From assembly GCA_933228895.1 (NCBI GenBank), contig OW121855.1, forward strand, positions 39,942,698 to 40,006,697: a stretch of 64,000 bases of DNA. The letters are read 5' to 3'. Source of the DNA: Platycnemis pennipes. Lineage: Eukaryota > Arthropoda > Insecta > Odonata > Platycnemididae. The notes beneath the pieces are model-generated. The model searched no databases and had not been told where the DNA came from. It saw nothing but the letters and a program-made list of their open reading frames with translations. The translations under genes and the position numbers were made by a program. Shown here in pieces: positions 12,251 to 24,514 of the stretch (within the stretch, counting starts at the first letter, position 1; every line of letters begins with the position of its first letter).

Positions 12251-13569
12251 TCCGAAAGATAATTTATAGCTCATTCGTCGTTTTTGCCTGTCAAGCATGG
12301 TACTGGGTATCTTTTTTCAGCAATTTTCAACACACTCAAGCAGTGGAAAAGAAAAAACCTAGTGGCTTAGTAAAAATATAATGGCATTTCATTCGAAGTA
12401 ACTTAATATTTATGTAGAGGTACTCGATATATTTCATGCCTTATTTCCGAATTATAGGTAACACAACCTATTCTAGTTATGCAGAGACAAAATGAGAGAG
12501 TACATATGAGAATGTACGTTGACAGAAATAGCCAAAACTGTGAGAGGTCGCTTCATCCTGTTGTTCCTTGAAGGCAGAAAAGATTGCTTTCGCGTCGAAT
12601 TGCACGTCGCAGGAAGCCCAAGGGAAAATCTATGATCGCAGTGTGGACAACTATAATCGGGCCGAAAATTGTGTAGAAAAACGGAAAAGGAATATTCGAT
12701 TGATTCCGATCAGGTGATCGAAGACGCAGGACAGAATATCATGATACAAACGATAAGTTATGCCTAAGGCGAGAAAAAAGGTAGTCATAACCGTACACAA
12801 ACATGTTTACTTTGGAACACCTGTGTTCCCAGCAGGTCCTCAAAAAAGAGTGCAAATTCGAGCGCAGATCAATAACAGCCGCCATAAAAACGCTCACAAT
12901 ATCCCTGAAAATTAATTTTCTTCGTAAGAAATAAAAGAAGGGACAAAAAAAATGATCCATGCGCCCAAGAGAGAACATAAGATGTAAGGTTCAGCAATTT
13001 CAGACGCAAGAAAAGCGTACCTTAGAAAAAAAATAGCATGAAATGTGGTTTAAGTAGATTAAAGTTTTACTGTAGTGAGAACACAGTAGGGTTCTTATAA
13101 ACTATCACCTTCAATTTCTCTATAATTTCTCATTTGATATCCTTAAGTGCCGTAATCAAATCTAGAGTCTTCTCCACGCGCAGGGGTATTTGTTTTTATG
13201 TAACCATTTGATCTGGGAATAACATATCGACTCTCAATAAAAATGTGACATTAATACTAGAAAAATGCGCTAGCTTCTCTCTTAATTATTCATTTGTATG
13301 ATTTCCTCATAAACAATATTTCTGGTATCCATACCCTCCTTGTGCTTATCTACATGTTTTTCCATTGAATAGTCCACATCTGAATCACAAATATTCTACA
13401 CACAATTTCCGAGCATCAAAATTCATGTGATCTTTTTTTTATCCTCGTTGCTTACGCATTGCAGAGCATAGTAGGCATTCAAATGAATAAAACACTGAAA
13501 CCCAATATTCGTGGATTTGAATCCCTCCAAGGGCATCAATGCTGTGTTCATAGCAGTAATAGTCATGCG
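12251..13569. other. Intergenic, no gene seen
   Basis: AT-rich, with no supported gene. A 79-codon minus-strand ORF at 12739-12978 has no recognisable domain. Confidence 0.5.
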
Positions 13570-13720
13570 GCGTGGGTGACCGACAGCTCTGGTCGCTTGT
13601 GCCATTGAGGCATAGGCGGGTAATCGGATATAGTTATAAATTTTTAGGTAACGGAGGAAGGGATAAGAAAACCCGGTGTCGGCTTTAGCATACGTTTAAC
13701 GAAAAGCGCCCTTTAGCCCT
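13570..13720 (-). repeat. SINE body fragment, same family as 31.2-31.6 kb
   Basis: Segments such as gaccgacagctctggtcg, taggcgggtaatcgg, ggaggaagggataagaaaac and cccggtgtcggctttagc line up in order with the body of the SINE near 31.24-31.40 kb. Here the tRNA-like head is missing or too diverged to see. The copy is older than the 31 kb one, judging by the number of differences. Confidence 0.7.
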
Positions 13721-14119
13721 AGGCACCATATGTTACGAATCGCAAATCAAACTATTTCGTTGTACAGGCGTAAATCACTATTTTCCTGATCCCTTCAAAG
13801 TATTTTTCTCATATCAAGATAATTCGAAAAAAGAAGGAGAATAACTTTATTGCTTTCCAACACTCAGCGTTTGAATGTAATCAGAAATGATACTCCTAAT
13901 TGAAACCAGTCGTGGTGAAATAAATTTATTCTTGAAATGGCAAAGTTATCCTTTCTCTTAATTAATCATCGCTTACTACATCAACTAGAAGTTCCACACA
14001 AGTGAAGGCTGAACCATTTCAGCCCCAGGATCAAATTCATTTCGCATTTAAATTTACGAAAAGGCGAAATAATCAGTTTCTTCAGTTGTATTAGGCTTTT
14101 CCATCGACTATGTAGTTCT
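13721..14119. other. AT-rich intergenic, no gene seen
   Basis: No coding or repeat signal recognised. Confidence 0.5.
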
Positions 14120-14845
14120 ATTTTCGGTTCCTCTTACTCCTTTCCTACATATGTACGCACGAAACGCCCGATTATTACGGCCAATTCTCGAGTCCCCTCT
14201 TTCTTGAGGAAAATCCTCCCGCAAATTCCTACTCACTTCAATCCCTTCGTTTCCCTCTCGCTTTTTCTCTTTCTCTCTGGAACGTACCATACGCGCGAAA
14301 ATGAAAAACAATGGGCCGACGGAACGGCTCTCGCCTCTGCCAAGTCGACCCCTGCGGGGGGCGAGGGGGTTGGCGCTCGAGAGGGGTCGGAAGGCTTAGG
14401 GAGGGGGTGGCGACGGGGGATGGTTGGACGAGGGTGGAGCCGCAGCGATCGCCGAAGCATGCGAGGCGAGGAGAAACTGGGAAGGTAGAAGCGTCGGAAC
14501 GGACGAGGGGGAAAAGAGAAGCGAGAGAATACTCTCAGCAGGCAGGCAGGTGGCGGAAAATGAAGCAAATTAAGAAGAGCAAGTCTTCGCCCGAAGGGAT
14601 AGTGGACGGTGGTGGAAGAGAAAGAGAGAGATAGGCAAAATGGTTTGGTTTGCGCCGATACGGGGAAGGTTTAAAGGGGAATAAAGACGACTTAACCGGC
14701 GGACGGTGGCACGGGAAAACTGGCCGGCTTATGGAGCGGCCGCCGTCTTCGTACGTTGCGCCCGCCGCCTTTTATTTGAGCTTCACGTCGAGGCCGGACG
14801 TGATTTGGGCGCCAAGAGGGTAACTCTCGCTTCAGCAAATTAGGA
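14120..14845. promoter_or_regulatory. CpG-rich island with C-to-G skew switch
   Basis: The left part (about 14,120-14,300) is C/T-rich and the right part (about 14,340-14,640) is strongly G/A-rich. A CpG-dense tail with NotI-like gcggccgc near 14,740 continues to about 14,840. This is the clearest skew switch in the window. ORFs of 94-111 codons on both strands are Arg/Pro/Ser-rich and compositional. The tail (gccgccttttatttgagc and onward) looks complex enough to be a conserved regulatory element, but this cannot be judged without comparison to other species. Confidence 0.45.
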
Positions 14846-15549
14846 ACTTGCCTTTTAGTCTCAGACTCTGATACAAGGGGTCACCTCAAGATATAATTTT
14901 TACCACAAAGTGACCTTAATTTCCTTTGTTACTCATTGGGATACTCCTTTTCTCCGTTTATGTCATGTAGGACACGTCTATGAAGGAAAGGTTCGTTTCT
15001 TATCGATGCATAAAAAGTGTTCTTGATACGTTCTGCAAATGCCTCTTCTGTGTAGCTTTTCCAAATCTGTTCCTTAATTAGACACCTTTAACATCTTTTA
15101 TCGTGACAGCTCACTTGTGCTTCAAACCTTTAAAGAGGTTCTAACTACCCTGCGATAACACGGGAATTAGAGTTGTGACCTCGGCTTTGACTGAATTTCC
15201 GGAATACCCTGCGAGTTCTATTAGGACGTGTGGAGCTAACGCTTTGCAAGCTCTGGCGTGGATTTATGTATACGACCCTCCAAAGATTATTTTTTCGTAC
15301 CGGCCGAATTTCTTATTTTCTTCCCGTATCTAAAAAAATATACCTATTATTTTTTATCTCTCATCAACATTGCCATAGCATGGTGATTATTATTATTTTT
15401 GAAACGTTTGTTAATCTGTTCAGTATAGGACATGACAAGTCTTTTTTAATAGGTTCAAAAAATTTTGTATTCGATAAATTTTAATGCCATTTTACTTTGA
15501 GAAGAAACCAGCTAGCAATAATTAGGTTTGTGGTCTTAAACCTTAGATC
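14846..15549. other. Intergenic, no gene seen
   Basis: AT-rich spacer between two GC-rich islands. The 84-codon ORF at 15230-15484 is not recognisable. Confidence 0.5.
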
Positions 15550-16200
15550 GCTGGCATGGCTGATTATCTGGCCGCTCCGAATCCTCGAGTTTCCTCAAGA
15601 GGATTTTCGAGCGTGATTCCTTGCTTCCAGTCTATCCCAACGGCTAGGCAGCGTCCCAGTAGGATATCACCCAGACTTGCTAGTACATCTATTCCCGGGC
15701 AACGCTTTCCACGACGCTGGTCAAATGGTCTCCTCGTACTGCAAACGGTTGTGGTCGAGTCGCATTAACACGGTGGACGTGCAATCACCGCCGCTCTCTG
15801 GTAACCTAGTCAACTTGCTCTCCTTTTCCGCCGTATTTTGAAAGTAGAACCACTTCTCTCCTCCTCTTCCCCCTCTCATTCCCCATCCACCCTCTCTCCA
15901 CCTCAAACCGTCTCTCTTCAACCTCTCTATCTCTCTCCCTGACGGACCAGAGTTTCCCCATCCTGCCCATTCCGCGCCCTTCCTACCTGTCCCTCAAAAA
16001 GCCGGAACCTCGCCAGAACCTCTGCTTTCCACTCGGACCCTCCTTTATATCGACGGAATAAAATGAACAAGCCATTTCTCCGGAAGAGCCGCCTACCCAT
16101 TTAACAACCCCATCCCAAGGAGAGCAGCACTCCGCATCATCCCCCGTCTCGCTCTGTTGGTTAGACCTTCGGCGTGCTTGTGAAAAGTGGAGAGGAGACC
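15550..16200. promoter_or_regulatory. GC-rich, pyrimidine-rich island
   Basis: CpG-bearing DNA at 15,550-15,790 is followed by C/T-rich DNA at 15,840-16,160 with many cctctc runs. It resembles the left halves of the other islands. A 70-codon plus ORF at 15556-15768 (NPRVSSRGFSSVIP and so on) is not recognisable. No core-promoter element is clear. Confidence 0.35.
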
Positions 16201-19135
16201 ATAGAGACCCAATTTCAAAACCTAAACAAATCTGGGAGCCAGTAATGTACGCCCTCCAACTTTGATCATATTCACAGCCAAATTGTATGGTAAAAATTCA
16301 TTTAAAAATCAATTAAATTCACGATATATTTTTGGTCAAACTTCAGGAAAGATTAATCATTTTCTTTTATCCCTTTCCAAGAATAGATTAAACGAGTACT
16401 ATGCCATCTGCTAGCACAGTTGTTGACCCTCCCTAGGGAGAGACCTAAAACCTAAATGTAAAAGGCTTGATTCATGAGAAGATTGTGGATACAGCTGAAT
16501 AAAAGCTTGACCATCGATCAAGCGCCGGAGAGGACATATGTTTACCCTCCGTCAACGAGAATCAACAGTGTGAAAGGTGGTCGTAGCAGCAACCTGAGTC
16601 AATGAAAATGTAATGTAACAGTGAGAAATAGTTTATACTACTGGTGACGGGTAGTAATTTCCCACGCGGACATTAGAAATTTGCTGAGGGTACTGAAGTT
16701 TTAACTCTCCATACGTATTTTTACACTTCTATCCTAATTACCCTAATGAACGAATAAATATCCGGTTCAGGTTCTTTTCATTACTTTTGGAACCAGATCG
16801 TGTTGGCCGATTCTTATCCCGCGGTAATTCTAATGCTATCAACACACAGTTATTTTTCTTGAAAGTTATAATTCTCCCATTGTAATTTACAACCACTGTA
16901 AGAATATTGTTGAAGATAAAGAGAAGACTTACTGAGTACTACAGTCACGTTTTGTGGTAACATTAAATTATAAATTAGTGGAAATATAACTGCCAGAATA
17001 CATCTACTCATGCCTAACACCTTATATCAAAAATAAACATCGAAATTAAATTGTCACCAAATGGCACCAAAATCCATGTTAATAACGATTAAATGAACGG
17101 GAAGAGTAACAGACAATAGAGTTTTCAGAACACCTGGGTAAAATGGAAACACCGGGGAAAAGTTGCAAAGGATAAGTTACGATACGGATAGGTTGCAGAT
17201 GAAACCTCATAGAATGCACCTTGAGACACGATGCTGTTATGAAGGCATTCTTCTGCGTAACAGTGGATGAGAGTAACCTCTGATGATGACTACGGATGAG
17301 ATCTAAGTAAAACACGATCAGTGGAAGACTTCAAAGAAATTGCGTATAATGTTAAATAGGTAAAGTAAAGTCGGTAACAGTAAAGTCGGAGGCTGCATCA
17401 TACCAGCCTCAGAATTGAAGACTGCTGATGAAGGTGAAGGATTCTTTGGCTGTAGTTAAAAGCCGAATTACGCATTATTCAACCATTAAGAAAACATGAC
17501 TCGTCCTAACACAGCCAAAATCCTATTCCGAGACTCGCCACCAAGTGAAGAATATTTCAGAGATTGGCTCATTTTTCTGCTTCTTTCTCATTCCTAGTAC
17601 TGCCACCGAAGTCCTAATATAGTTAGGCAACGTCCAACCTCCTATCTTTCTCCCTTTACAATCCCTGAAAAAATTCACTTCCATTCGTTGGCTGGTGATG
17701 TTCAATCCCATCCCTATTGAAGCAGCGTATCTACATCAAGGAACAACTAAAATACCACCCACAGCAATTTTTACCTCCTGGCATCATCTGCATTTAATCA
17801 CACGTTTGATTAAAGTAATGCTTGAAAAAACATGAGAGAAGTATTTTAAGCCATTTAGGCGGTAAGCTACATTATTCCAGACATATTTCCACCCTAAAGG
17901 GACATGGATACTGACCCACGTGTCTCCCGAAAACTGATCGCTAAGTGAAGTGTATTCTCAGAAACAACAGTACATTACATACTAGTGAAGTATCTTTTAA
18001 TCTTGAATTAAGTACATACATATTTAATTTCCAATCCAAAACGGCAATGTTATTTCACCATTACGAATTAGTTGCCCTTAAATATGAGAAAATAAAATTA
18101 AAATTAAAATTAAAATATGTGCATATATTTTTGCTATGCCATAACTCAACTGTAAGTGCATTTAAATGTAATCGGTGAATTTGATTTTAATGAGCTTAAT
18201 AGCTATGGTATTTTAGTCCCTGGAACGAGTGGAATTCATTAGGTATGTTTAAACTACCGTGACATTCACAACTTGGTTATGTACTCGAATGTCTTGACAG
18301 TATTTTTTGTCTAATTATAAAGTATACCTTGTAGGAAAGACATGGCATAGTAGTGTTCAAAGATGTCTCGAAATAAGCGTTAAGAAGAGGGGCTAAGAAC
18401 AAGCAGGAGGCGTTGAAGGTGCATATTTGGATGAAAACTAGCAAAACACGGAACATGAATTTTAGAGACTAGCAAGGATGCAGCAGGCACATCAGTTCAA
18501 CATACCTATAACCTAATAATGGGTTCGATGAGTATAATCATATAAATTAATGTAAGGAATTCGTCGAAGATTTACGATATCGAAAATCGAAATTATCCCT
18601 CCACTTCTAATACATTATGAATATGTTTAGTGCCAATTATGTATCAGATTCCTTGTAGTATTCTATATATCTAAATTATGATGGAAGAAACTTTAAACTT
18701 CCAATAGAATATACAACCTGAGCATAGGATATTATGATATCCATCTTAATTTAGGAATAAATATAAGTCTTATAGTAGTGTACCTTGGTGGTTTCGCACC
18801 GATTCTGTTTGTGTCATAGCGACTAGAAGGACACATCCTTTATATGTGGCAAAATATTGTTTTTAGATTCTAAACTTAACATTCTTAATTTTTCATAAGT
18901 GCAAATATACTTAGTTCATAAGGTCTCTCTGACTGTTCGTACAATGGGATTTTAAAATAATACTGTAGCAAGAATCCTGATCATAATGGGCTAGTATAAT
19001 TTTTCCTTAAACACATTGGTGTATTTCTTAAAAAATCAATGTAAAGGACCCCGAAAAAAAAACAGAAATCCTTAAGCAATTCTTGGAAAAGAAACAGCAC
19101 ATATCACTATCCATCCAACACGCCCTTATTTCCTT
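16201..19135. other. AT-rich intergenic, no gene seen
   Basis: About 2.9 kb of AT-rich DNA. It holds a small AAAATT repeat at 18094-18115 and a short repeated gtaaagtcgg near 17,365-17,390. ORFs of 60-78 codons match no known family. Confidence 0.55.
18094..18115. repeat. AAAATT microsatellite
   Basis: Just under four tandem copies of AAAATT. Ordinary simple repeat. Confidence 0.9.
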
Positions 19136-19640
19136 TTTTGGTTTTTAACTTCCCTGATACCGTGAAGTACCCCTCACCCTTCCTTCTCCTACAACAGCCC
19201 ATCCCCTTCATATCCCTGTCTCCTATTGTTCGAAATTAAAAATAATTCCCCGGCATCCGGGAGCTCTCCTTTTCCCCCACTCGTTCTTCACCCTCCTCTC
19301 CCCTTTTTTCAGGAGCTACGAGCCCTTCGACCTTCTATCACGGTCGTGCCCAACTTTTTCCCCGAATTGGAGGAGATAATCTGGGAGAGAGGGCGGGGGT
19401 GGAAGGAAGAGCAATGTGGAGGCTAAAGGTGTAAGGGGCTTCGCAGGGGTGGGACGAGAAGCGGGAAAGGGAGTGGAATACATTTCCAACTTTTCCCCAG
19501 CCCCTCGGGTCAGCAATCAAATTTCAGTCCACAGACCTCAACCCGTCAGATAGGACGACACCGTATACCCTCTCTTCTCTAGAGTTCCTGTTTTTAATCC
19601 TGATTTATGCGGATTTTACTTTAGGCTGCGTCCTGGGGCG
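19136..19640. promoter_or_regulatory. GC-rich island with C-to-G skew switch
   Basis: C-rich from about 19,160 to 19,315 and G-rich from about 19,370 to 19,480, then mixed. Overlapping ORFs of 60-66 codons on both strands are compositional. Same architecture as the islands near 14.4, 25.6 and 41.2 kb. Confidence 0.4.
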
Positions 19641-22054
19641 GCGCTTCTTTTTTTTAACTTGACTCCGTTGGTGGAGTGATTAATCTCATCCTGATGGAGT
19701 TTTGAATGGAGGCCACTACGGGGATCACCGATCTTCTCTCTCATTCCTGACGTCTCCTATAATAATTGGCTGCAAGTGTAAGTTTTATCTAGTGACGCCG
19801 AGGCACTAGGCTCCGTGCTATGAGGCTTCTTTGCGCGCTATTTTCACAAAAAAGATGTGAAACGCTTAATTTTGTGTAGCCGCCCATGGAAATTTATACT
19901 ACGAGTACGTACCACGGTTTGAAGTAAACATGTGGATTTTAGTACCTGACAAATAAAATGAAGAAAATGCGACACAAGAGGGAGTGAACAAGTTAAAAAT
20001 ATAATCAAGGCAGTAAAATTTAAAAATAAAGCATAAGGTAATGAAGACTTCCGAGGTATGGCTACAATGTACTGAGCGTTCCGAGAGAAATCATGAATTG
20101 TTTACGGTAGGATTTATATCATTAGTGGTTTACAGAAGACAGTTATGAACTCGCGTAGCTTCTCAGAAGCTGACACCTCTAATATCTTATTCAATAACTC
20201 AGAACTAAGCTTTATTTCTGGAAATAAACAGTAATTAGCCAAAACTCTCGCTGTGTAACGAGTTGGAAGTTTAAAGAAAACCATGTCAGCTGATGAATTC
20301 AGAGGAGCAGTTGAGCCAATCTTAGTTGTATTCACCTTATCCAAAAACATTGAATTAAATGTATTTAGTGATTCAAATAGGTCACAGAGTATAGGAAATA
20401 AATATTTAAAAGCGTTGTTCTACAAGATACTCCAATAAACTCTGAAGAAATAATTGTGGGAGAAGGTATGAGATTGATGAATGTATAACTGTCGAAAATC
20501 ACCTATATCCTTGCCATGTGGAGAATATACGATTGTAATGCTGGATATACAATTCCGTTGGTTATCATATTCCTAAAAAGGAAGGTCATCGTATTCCGAA
20601 GGGTGTGGACTGTTTTCCAAATAAAAACAGATGTTTTATTTGTGGATGTTACTATTGGGTTAGTTTAACTTAATGATATCGAGGTTAGATGTCATTCATT
20701 ACTCTTAGCCTCACGATGGGAAAAGAATGTCACTTTTGTTACATGTTGTGATTTCATATGCAATACCAAAGAGATAGGAAATAGTCTTCGAGAGGTTGAC
20801 TGTCCATATTTATGTCACATGATGTGAAATAGAAGAAGTAGGAGTAAAGTTGGTTTATAGCACATGGCAAGGATAAGTAATTATGATGGAATTCTCATTA
20901 ATTAGACTGGCCATCTTAATTATTTGACTGGAGATAAATGCCATTTTAGGAGTATTTTTTCGAATTTTGGCAGAATTTTGTGATAACATGTGAAGTGATA
21001 TTGGCCTACGGAGAGCAGCGTTGTGGATGGGCTAGTTAAGTGGCTAGAGAACTAATTGATGCGAAGGTTTCCGCGGTGCGCAGTTAGTGAAGGTTGCATA
21101 TTTCTACATTCAACTTCATTTCGCTTTTTATTCGTAATTTTAATTTCGCTTGAATTATAGTAGTCATCTTAAGGTGAAGGTGCTTGATGCCATGTTTTGG
21201 CCATTGAAATGTAGGCGTCATCGATAAAGCATTCACTAGAGTTCTTGATTCTCATCCCATAGATCCAGAGATATCTCTTTTGATGTCACACAGGGCTGTT
21301 GCGTTGAAATCACTAGTTCAGGACTTTGTCCGTCTGATGATAGCGAAAACCTTGGTTCTCAGGGCGTCTTTCTTTAAGAGTAGGCTAATGCTGACGCAAT
21401 GCTTCCATCCACCTTTCTTTCATTCCTTTAAATTATCTATTTTTTTATTCATATATCGCAAATTGTGCTGTTCTACCTACAGTCACTAACATCGCCCCAC
21501 CTGTTAGTCGCCCTCCTTGAATAACTACTACTAAAAGAGCATAGATTGGATTGACATTTTTGAGGAGAAAGAAATTTACCGGCTGCAGTTGAATATAATA
21601 TCTTTATGGAGGAGAGTGGAGTGGACGGACAATGTTTATTGGAAATGTATTTAGAAGTAAAGAGTATGTAAAATATGTGGGAAAAGTCGTTAAGATAGGA
21701 GATAAGGGAGTAAGGGAAAAGGAATTTTACCTTAATGGGTAGGTATAGAAATCCTGAAGAGCTGTAAGGTTATTAATATAGTGCAGAATAAAAAAACATT
21801 GGTAACATTTACTATGGCAAAGGCCCTTTTCCTACAGGCATGATAAAACTCAGTGGATTACCAGTAAAACGCGGTATATGATGTAATAATCTATTCCTGT
21901 AATGTATATAATAATTTACTGTTCAATAGGGTAGTTTACCATATTATTTATTGTCAAATCTGATAGAGTTTGTGAAATAAACAGACACGTATTTATCGGT
22001 TTTTCGGTCCGTCAATTAGTTCTTGCATTATAAGTGGCGAAAAACTGATATTTT
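19641..22054. other. Intergenic, no gene seen
   Basis: AT-rich sequence. A 78-codon minus-strand ORF at 20114-20350 (MFLDKVNTTKIGSTAPLNSS and so on) has a more protein-like composition than most, but no domain or homologue I know and no supporting splice context. Confidence 0.5.
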
Positions 22055-22173
22055 TAACCCTTTCGGAAAGTGGGCGTGCATCGACCTCTTGCGTCACCCA
22101 TTCTGTCCGATCACAACTGAGCCCGCGAAGCTACTTCGCCTTATCGCAATGGGGGACTCGCAGCTGGCTCTGA
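22055..22173. other. GC-rich DNA left of the transposon
   Basis: CpG-rich sequence of about 115 bases that resumes on the other side of the TIR element at 23,571-23,690. The two pieces look like one former GC-rich island broken by the insertion. Confidence 0.4.
22171..22173. repeat. Candidate target-site duplication TGA, left
   Basis: TGA directly precedes the left terminal repeat (which then starts AGGCCG) and is repeated directly after the right terminal repeat at 23568-23570. A 3-bp duplication fits the PIF/Harbinger superfamily, whose usual target is TWA. Three bases can match by chance. Confidence 0.45.
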
Positions 22174-22241
22174 AGGCCGTTTTACACGGTGAATGATCAT
22201 GCGAATGAAATCATGCGCATGAAGTTCATGCGTCGTGTAAT
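22174..22241 (+). repeat. Left terminal inverted repeat, 68 bp
   Basis: Pairs with 23500-23567 with two mismatches, one in the CACGG(T/C)GAATG segment and one in CGTC(G/A)TGTAAT. Confidence 0.95.
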
Positions 22242-22275
22242 ACGGAAATCTCCTCGCATGAAATTCATTCGCATG

Positions 22276-22321
22276 ATCATGCGATAAAAATTAGAACATG
22301 TTCTAATTTTGATCGCATGAT
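22276..22321. repeat. 46-bp subterminal palindrome
   Basis: Centred between 22298 and 22299. The core AATTAGAACATGTTCTAATT is a perfect 20-base palindrome, and outer arms atcatgcgat and atcgcatgat extend it. It lies just inside the left end of the transposon and could be a transposase-binding site or a replication-prone cruciform. Confidence 0.85.
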
Positions 22322-23462
22322 TCCTTGAATGATCACGTGATACGAGCGCACGACGTCCGTCTTTGTTTTATGAGCGGGTAGAAGAGGATTTTAATTAAAC
22401 AAGTGCAAGACGAAATACAATTATAATTGGTTTTTGGAGCTTTTCGTACTTATACAATTAATTGGCTTGCCCATAGAGTAAATATAATGTGATGTAATTC
22501 TTATTTTTAATTTATATAGGCATTCACCTGGTGAAGTTCTTCAATCAATCACGTTTTGGGAGAAGGTTGAGTTGAAAATAATAAGGTATGTATGTAGCTA
22601 TTCGATCATTTTGATAATTCTTGTGACAAATAGGTATAAAGCAATAAAGCATTAGAACAGAACATGATATTTCTACCTGAAAACATTGCATTGAAATATC
22701 TCCATGGGCGTTTTTCCATTGTATCTCATGCGGATGTCACCTGTTGTAATTGTTATCACAGCTACCATGAACTGGGATAAATAGCACGTATATAACCTTT
22801 AAATAGTGCACTATCTATCCCGATAGATACTCCTACACACTTCATGCACAATTAAACTTATTTTACCTTCATGAGTTCTTGCCGAGTTATCAGGGAACGT
22901 TATAACTGTATACGGTCAAGATACGATTCGCCCATCCCTTAAAAATCTTATTGTTAGCGTGACCGCCAGCCGGAAACGAATTGCAAAATGTCAATAATTA
23001 TAAACATGTATATCAAAGGCTGAATAAGGATCACTTGTCACAGTAATTGCTTCTCTCATTTTTAATCAAGCCTAGCATATCTTAACCTCAATTTCTCCTC
23101 TCTCCTTCTAGCTTTCTCCGGCTAAATGGTGACAGCCACCATTGTAATGGGCACTTGTAGCAGTAGATGCGAAAATTAAATCATACCGAACCATAATTTA
23201 GAGCTCTACTTTACTTCAGATCAACTTAAACCTCAGTATCTAGAAATCTTCGAGTAATGAATATTATAATCACTAAATATACACCATACTTTATTTAATG
23301 TATCACGTATATGCGACGATGCAGACGACGTAAGCAAACCATTCCGACCAATTTCGAACATCGATACAGCTGCGTTGGTCGGAAATCTCCCGTGAATCGA
23401 TATGTAATATCGATAGGCCTACCACTGCACATTCTTTCTGCGAATAACATTCAAGGAATTAA

Positions 23463-23493
23463 TTCGAATGATCATTCACCGTGTAAAACAGCC
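23463..23493 (-). repeat. Inner copy of the transposon tip
   Basis: Reading the minus strand, ggctgttttacacggtgaat starts here, a near copy of the outermost TIR sequence, in the same orientation as the right end and only 6 bp inside the right TIR. The right end is thus a double end. Confidence 0.8.
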
Positions 23494-23499
23494 TCTTCG

Positions 23500-23567
23500 A
23501 TTACATGACGCATGAACTTCATGCGCATGATTTCATTCGCATGATCATTCGCCGTGTAAAACGGCCT
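23500..23567 (-). repeat. Right terminal inverted repeat, 68 bp
   Basis: Inverted counterpart of 22174-22241. Confidence 0.95.
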
Positions 23568-23700
23568 TGAGAGTGGAGCGGTTGCGACAGGATCTGTACG
23601 AGCAGACCTTCCGATAACCCCCCTCCACTCCCTTCTCTTCACCTGAAAGCAGTCAGGGACGGGAGGTAAATGACGTTAATGATCTGAAAGCAGCTTCTTC
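23568..23700. other. GC-rich DNA right of the transposon
   Basis: It begins with the candidate TGA duplication, then CpG-rich and C-rich sequence to about 23,690. Probably continuous with 22,055-22,173 before insertion. Confidence 0.4.
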
Positions 23701-24514
23701 GATGGGCGTCACCTTTTGCTAATTTTTGATCTATGAGTGAATGGCTCTGGTTAGAAGATTAATTTTTTCACTAAAATTCATTTTATTTCCATCTAACGAT
23801 TTCGTGGTTAAAATTGCGAATTCGGTTCCGAGTAAACGCCCCCATTATGAAAACGTCTCCAGGAGTACAAGCTCTTTTCATTAATTTGTATAAAGTTTTC
23901 AAATCATCACATCGTACAAGATGCCTAAGTTTGTCGCTCACCAATAAAATATTATTACTATTTATTAATTAGTTATTATTTGGTAGGGCTTTTTTTAATG
24001 AAGAGGATAAAACCCCTTTTCCAAACCTTAACACGATTTAAAAATTTAATATCTTGCACTAAGGATGCACTTAGTGCAACCATAATATTATGCAACCTAG
24101 GAAAAGTTAATAACCACTGAATGAGTACGAGTGTTAGATCTTTTACGTAATTTTATTCATCTAATGCGATAATAACGCACACGTTAGCCATTATCATTGC
24201 TCCACAGATAATACAATATGAATGCACAATTTAAAAAAAATGTCATTGTTTGTGCTTGCTGATAGGTGCAATGCCCGAACTAATAATCATCGCCATGTAT
24301 TTTGAATGAATCTCCAAAGAGGGCTGAAGACCTCCAGAAAAATAATATTTATATAAATCATATTATATTACTCGCAGCATAATTTAGAATTTAACCCAGC
24401 TCAGATTAATTTATGTACCAACATCACCGCGTAGTTTAAAAAGAAGTATGCGTCTGATACAAGGAAAATATAAATGCCTGCTCTATTGACGAATAAACAC
24501 TAAACAGATGTTGG
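23701..24514. other. AT-rich intergenic, no gene seen
   Basis: No supported feature. Confidence 0.5.

Larger units (their letters stand above)
22174..23567. mobile_element. Non-autonomous TIR DNA transposon, PIF/Harbinger-like
   Basis: A 1.39-kb element bounded by 68-bp terminal inverted repeats at 22174-22241 and 23500-23567 that differ at only two positions. The ends read AGGCCGTTTTACACGG. Candidate 3-bp target duplications (TGA) flank it. Subterminal DNA is full of further direct and inverted copies of the ATGATCATGCG and CATGCGCATGA motifs. No transposase could be found. One short plus-strand reading near 23,313-23,395 (DDADDVSKPFRPISNIDTAA, ending at a stop) looks protein-like and may be a relic of a coding exon. 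The superfamily call rests on the terminal sequence style and target length and is tentative. Near-identical TIRs suggest fairly recent movement, with a transposase supplied from elsewhere. Confidence 0.85.
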
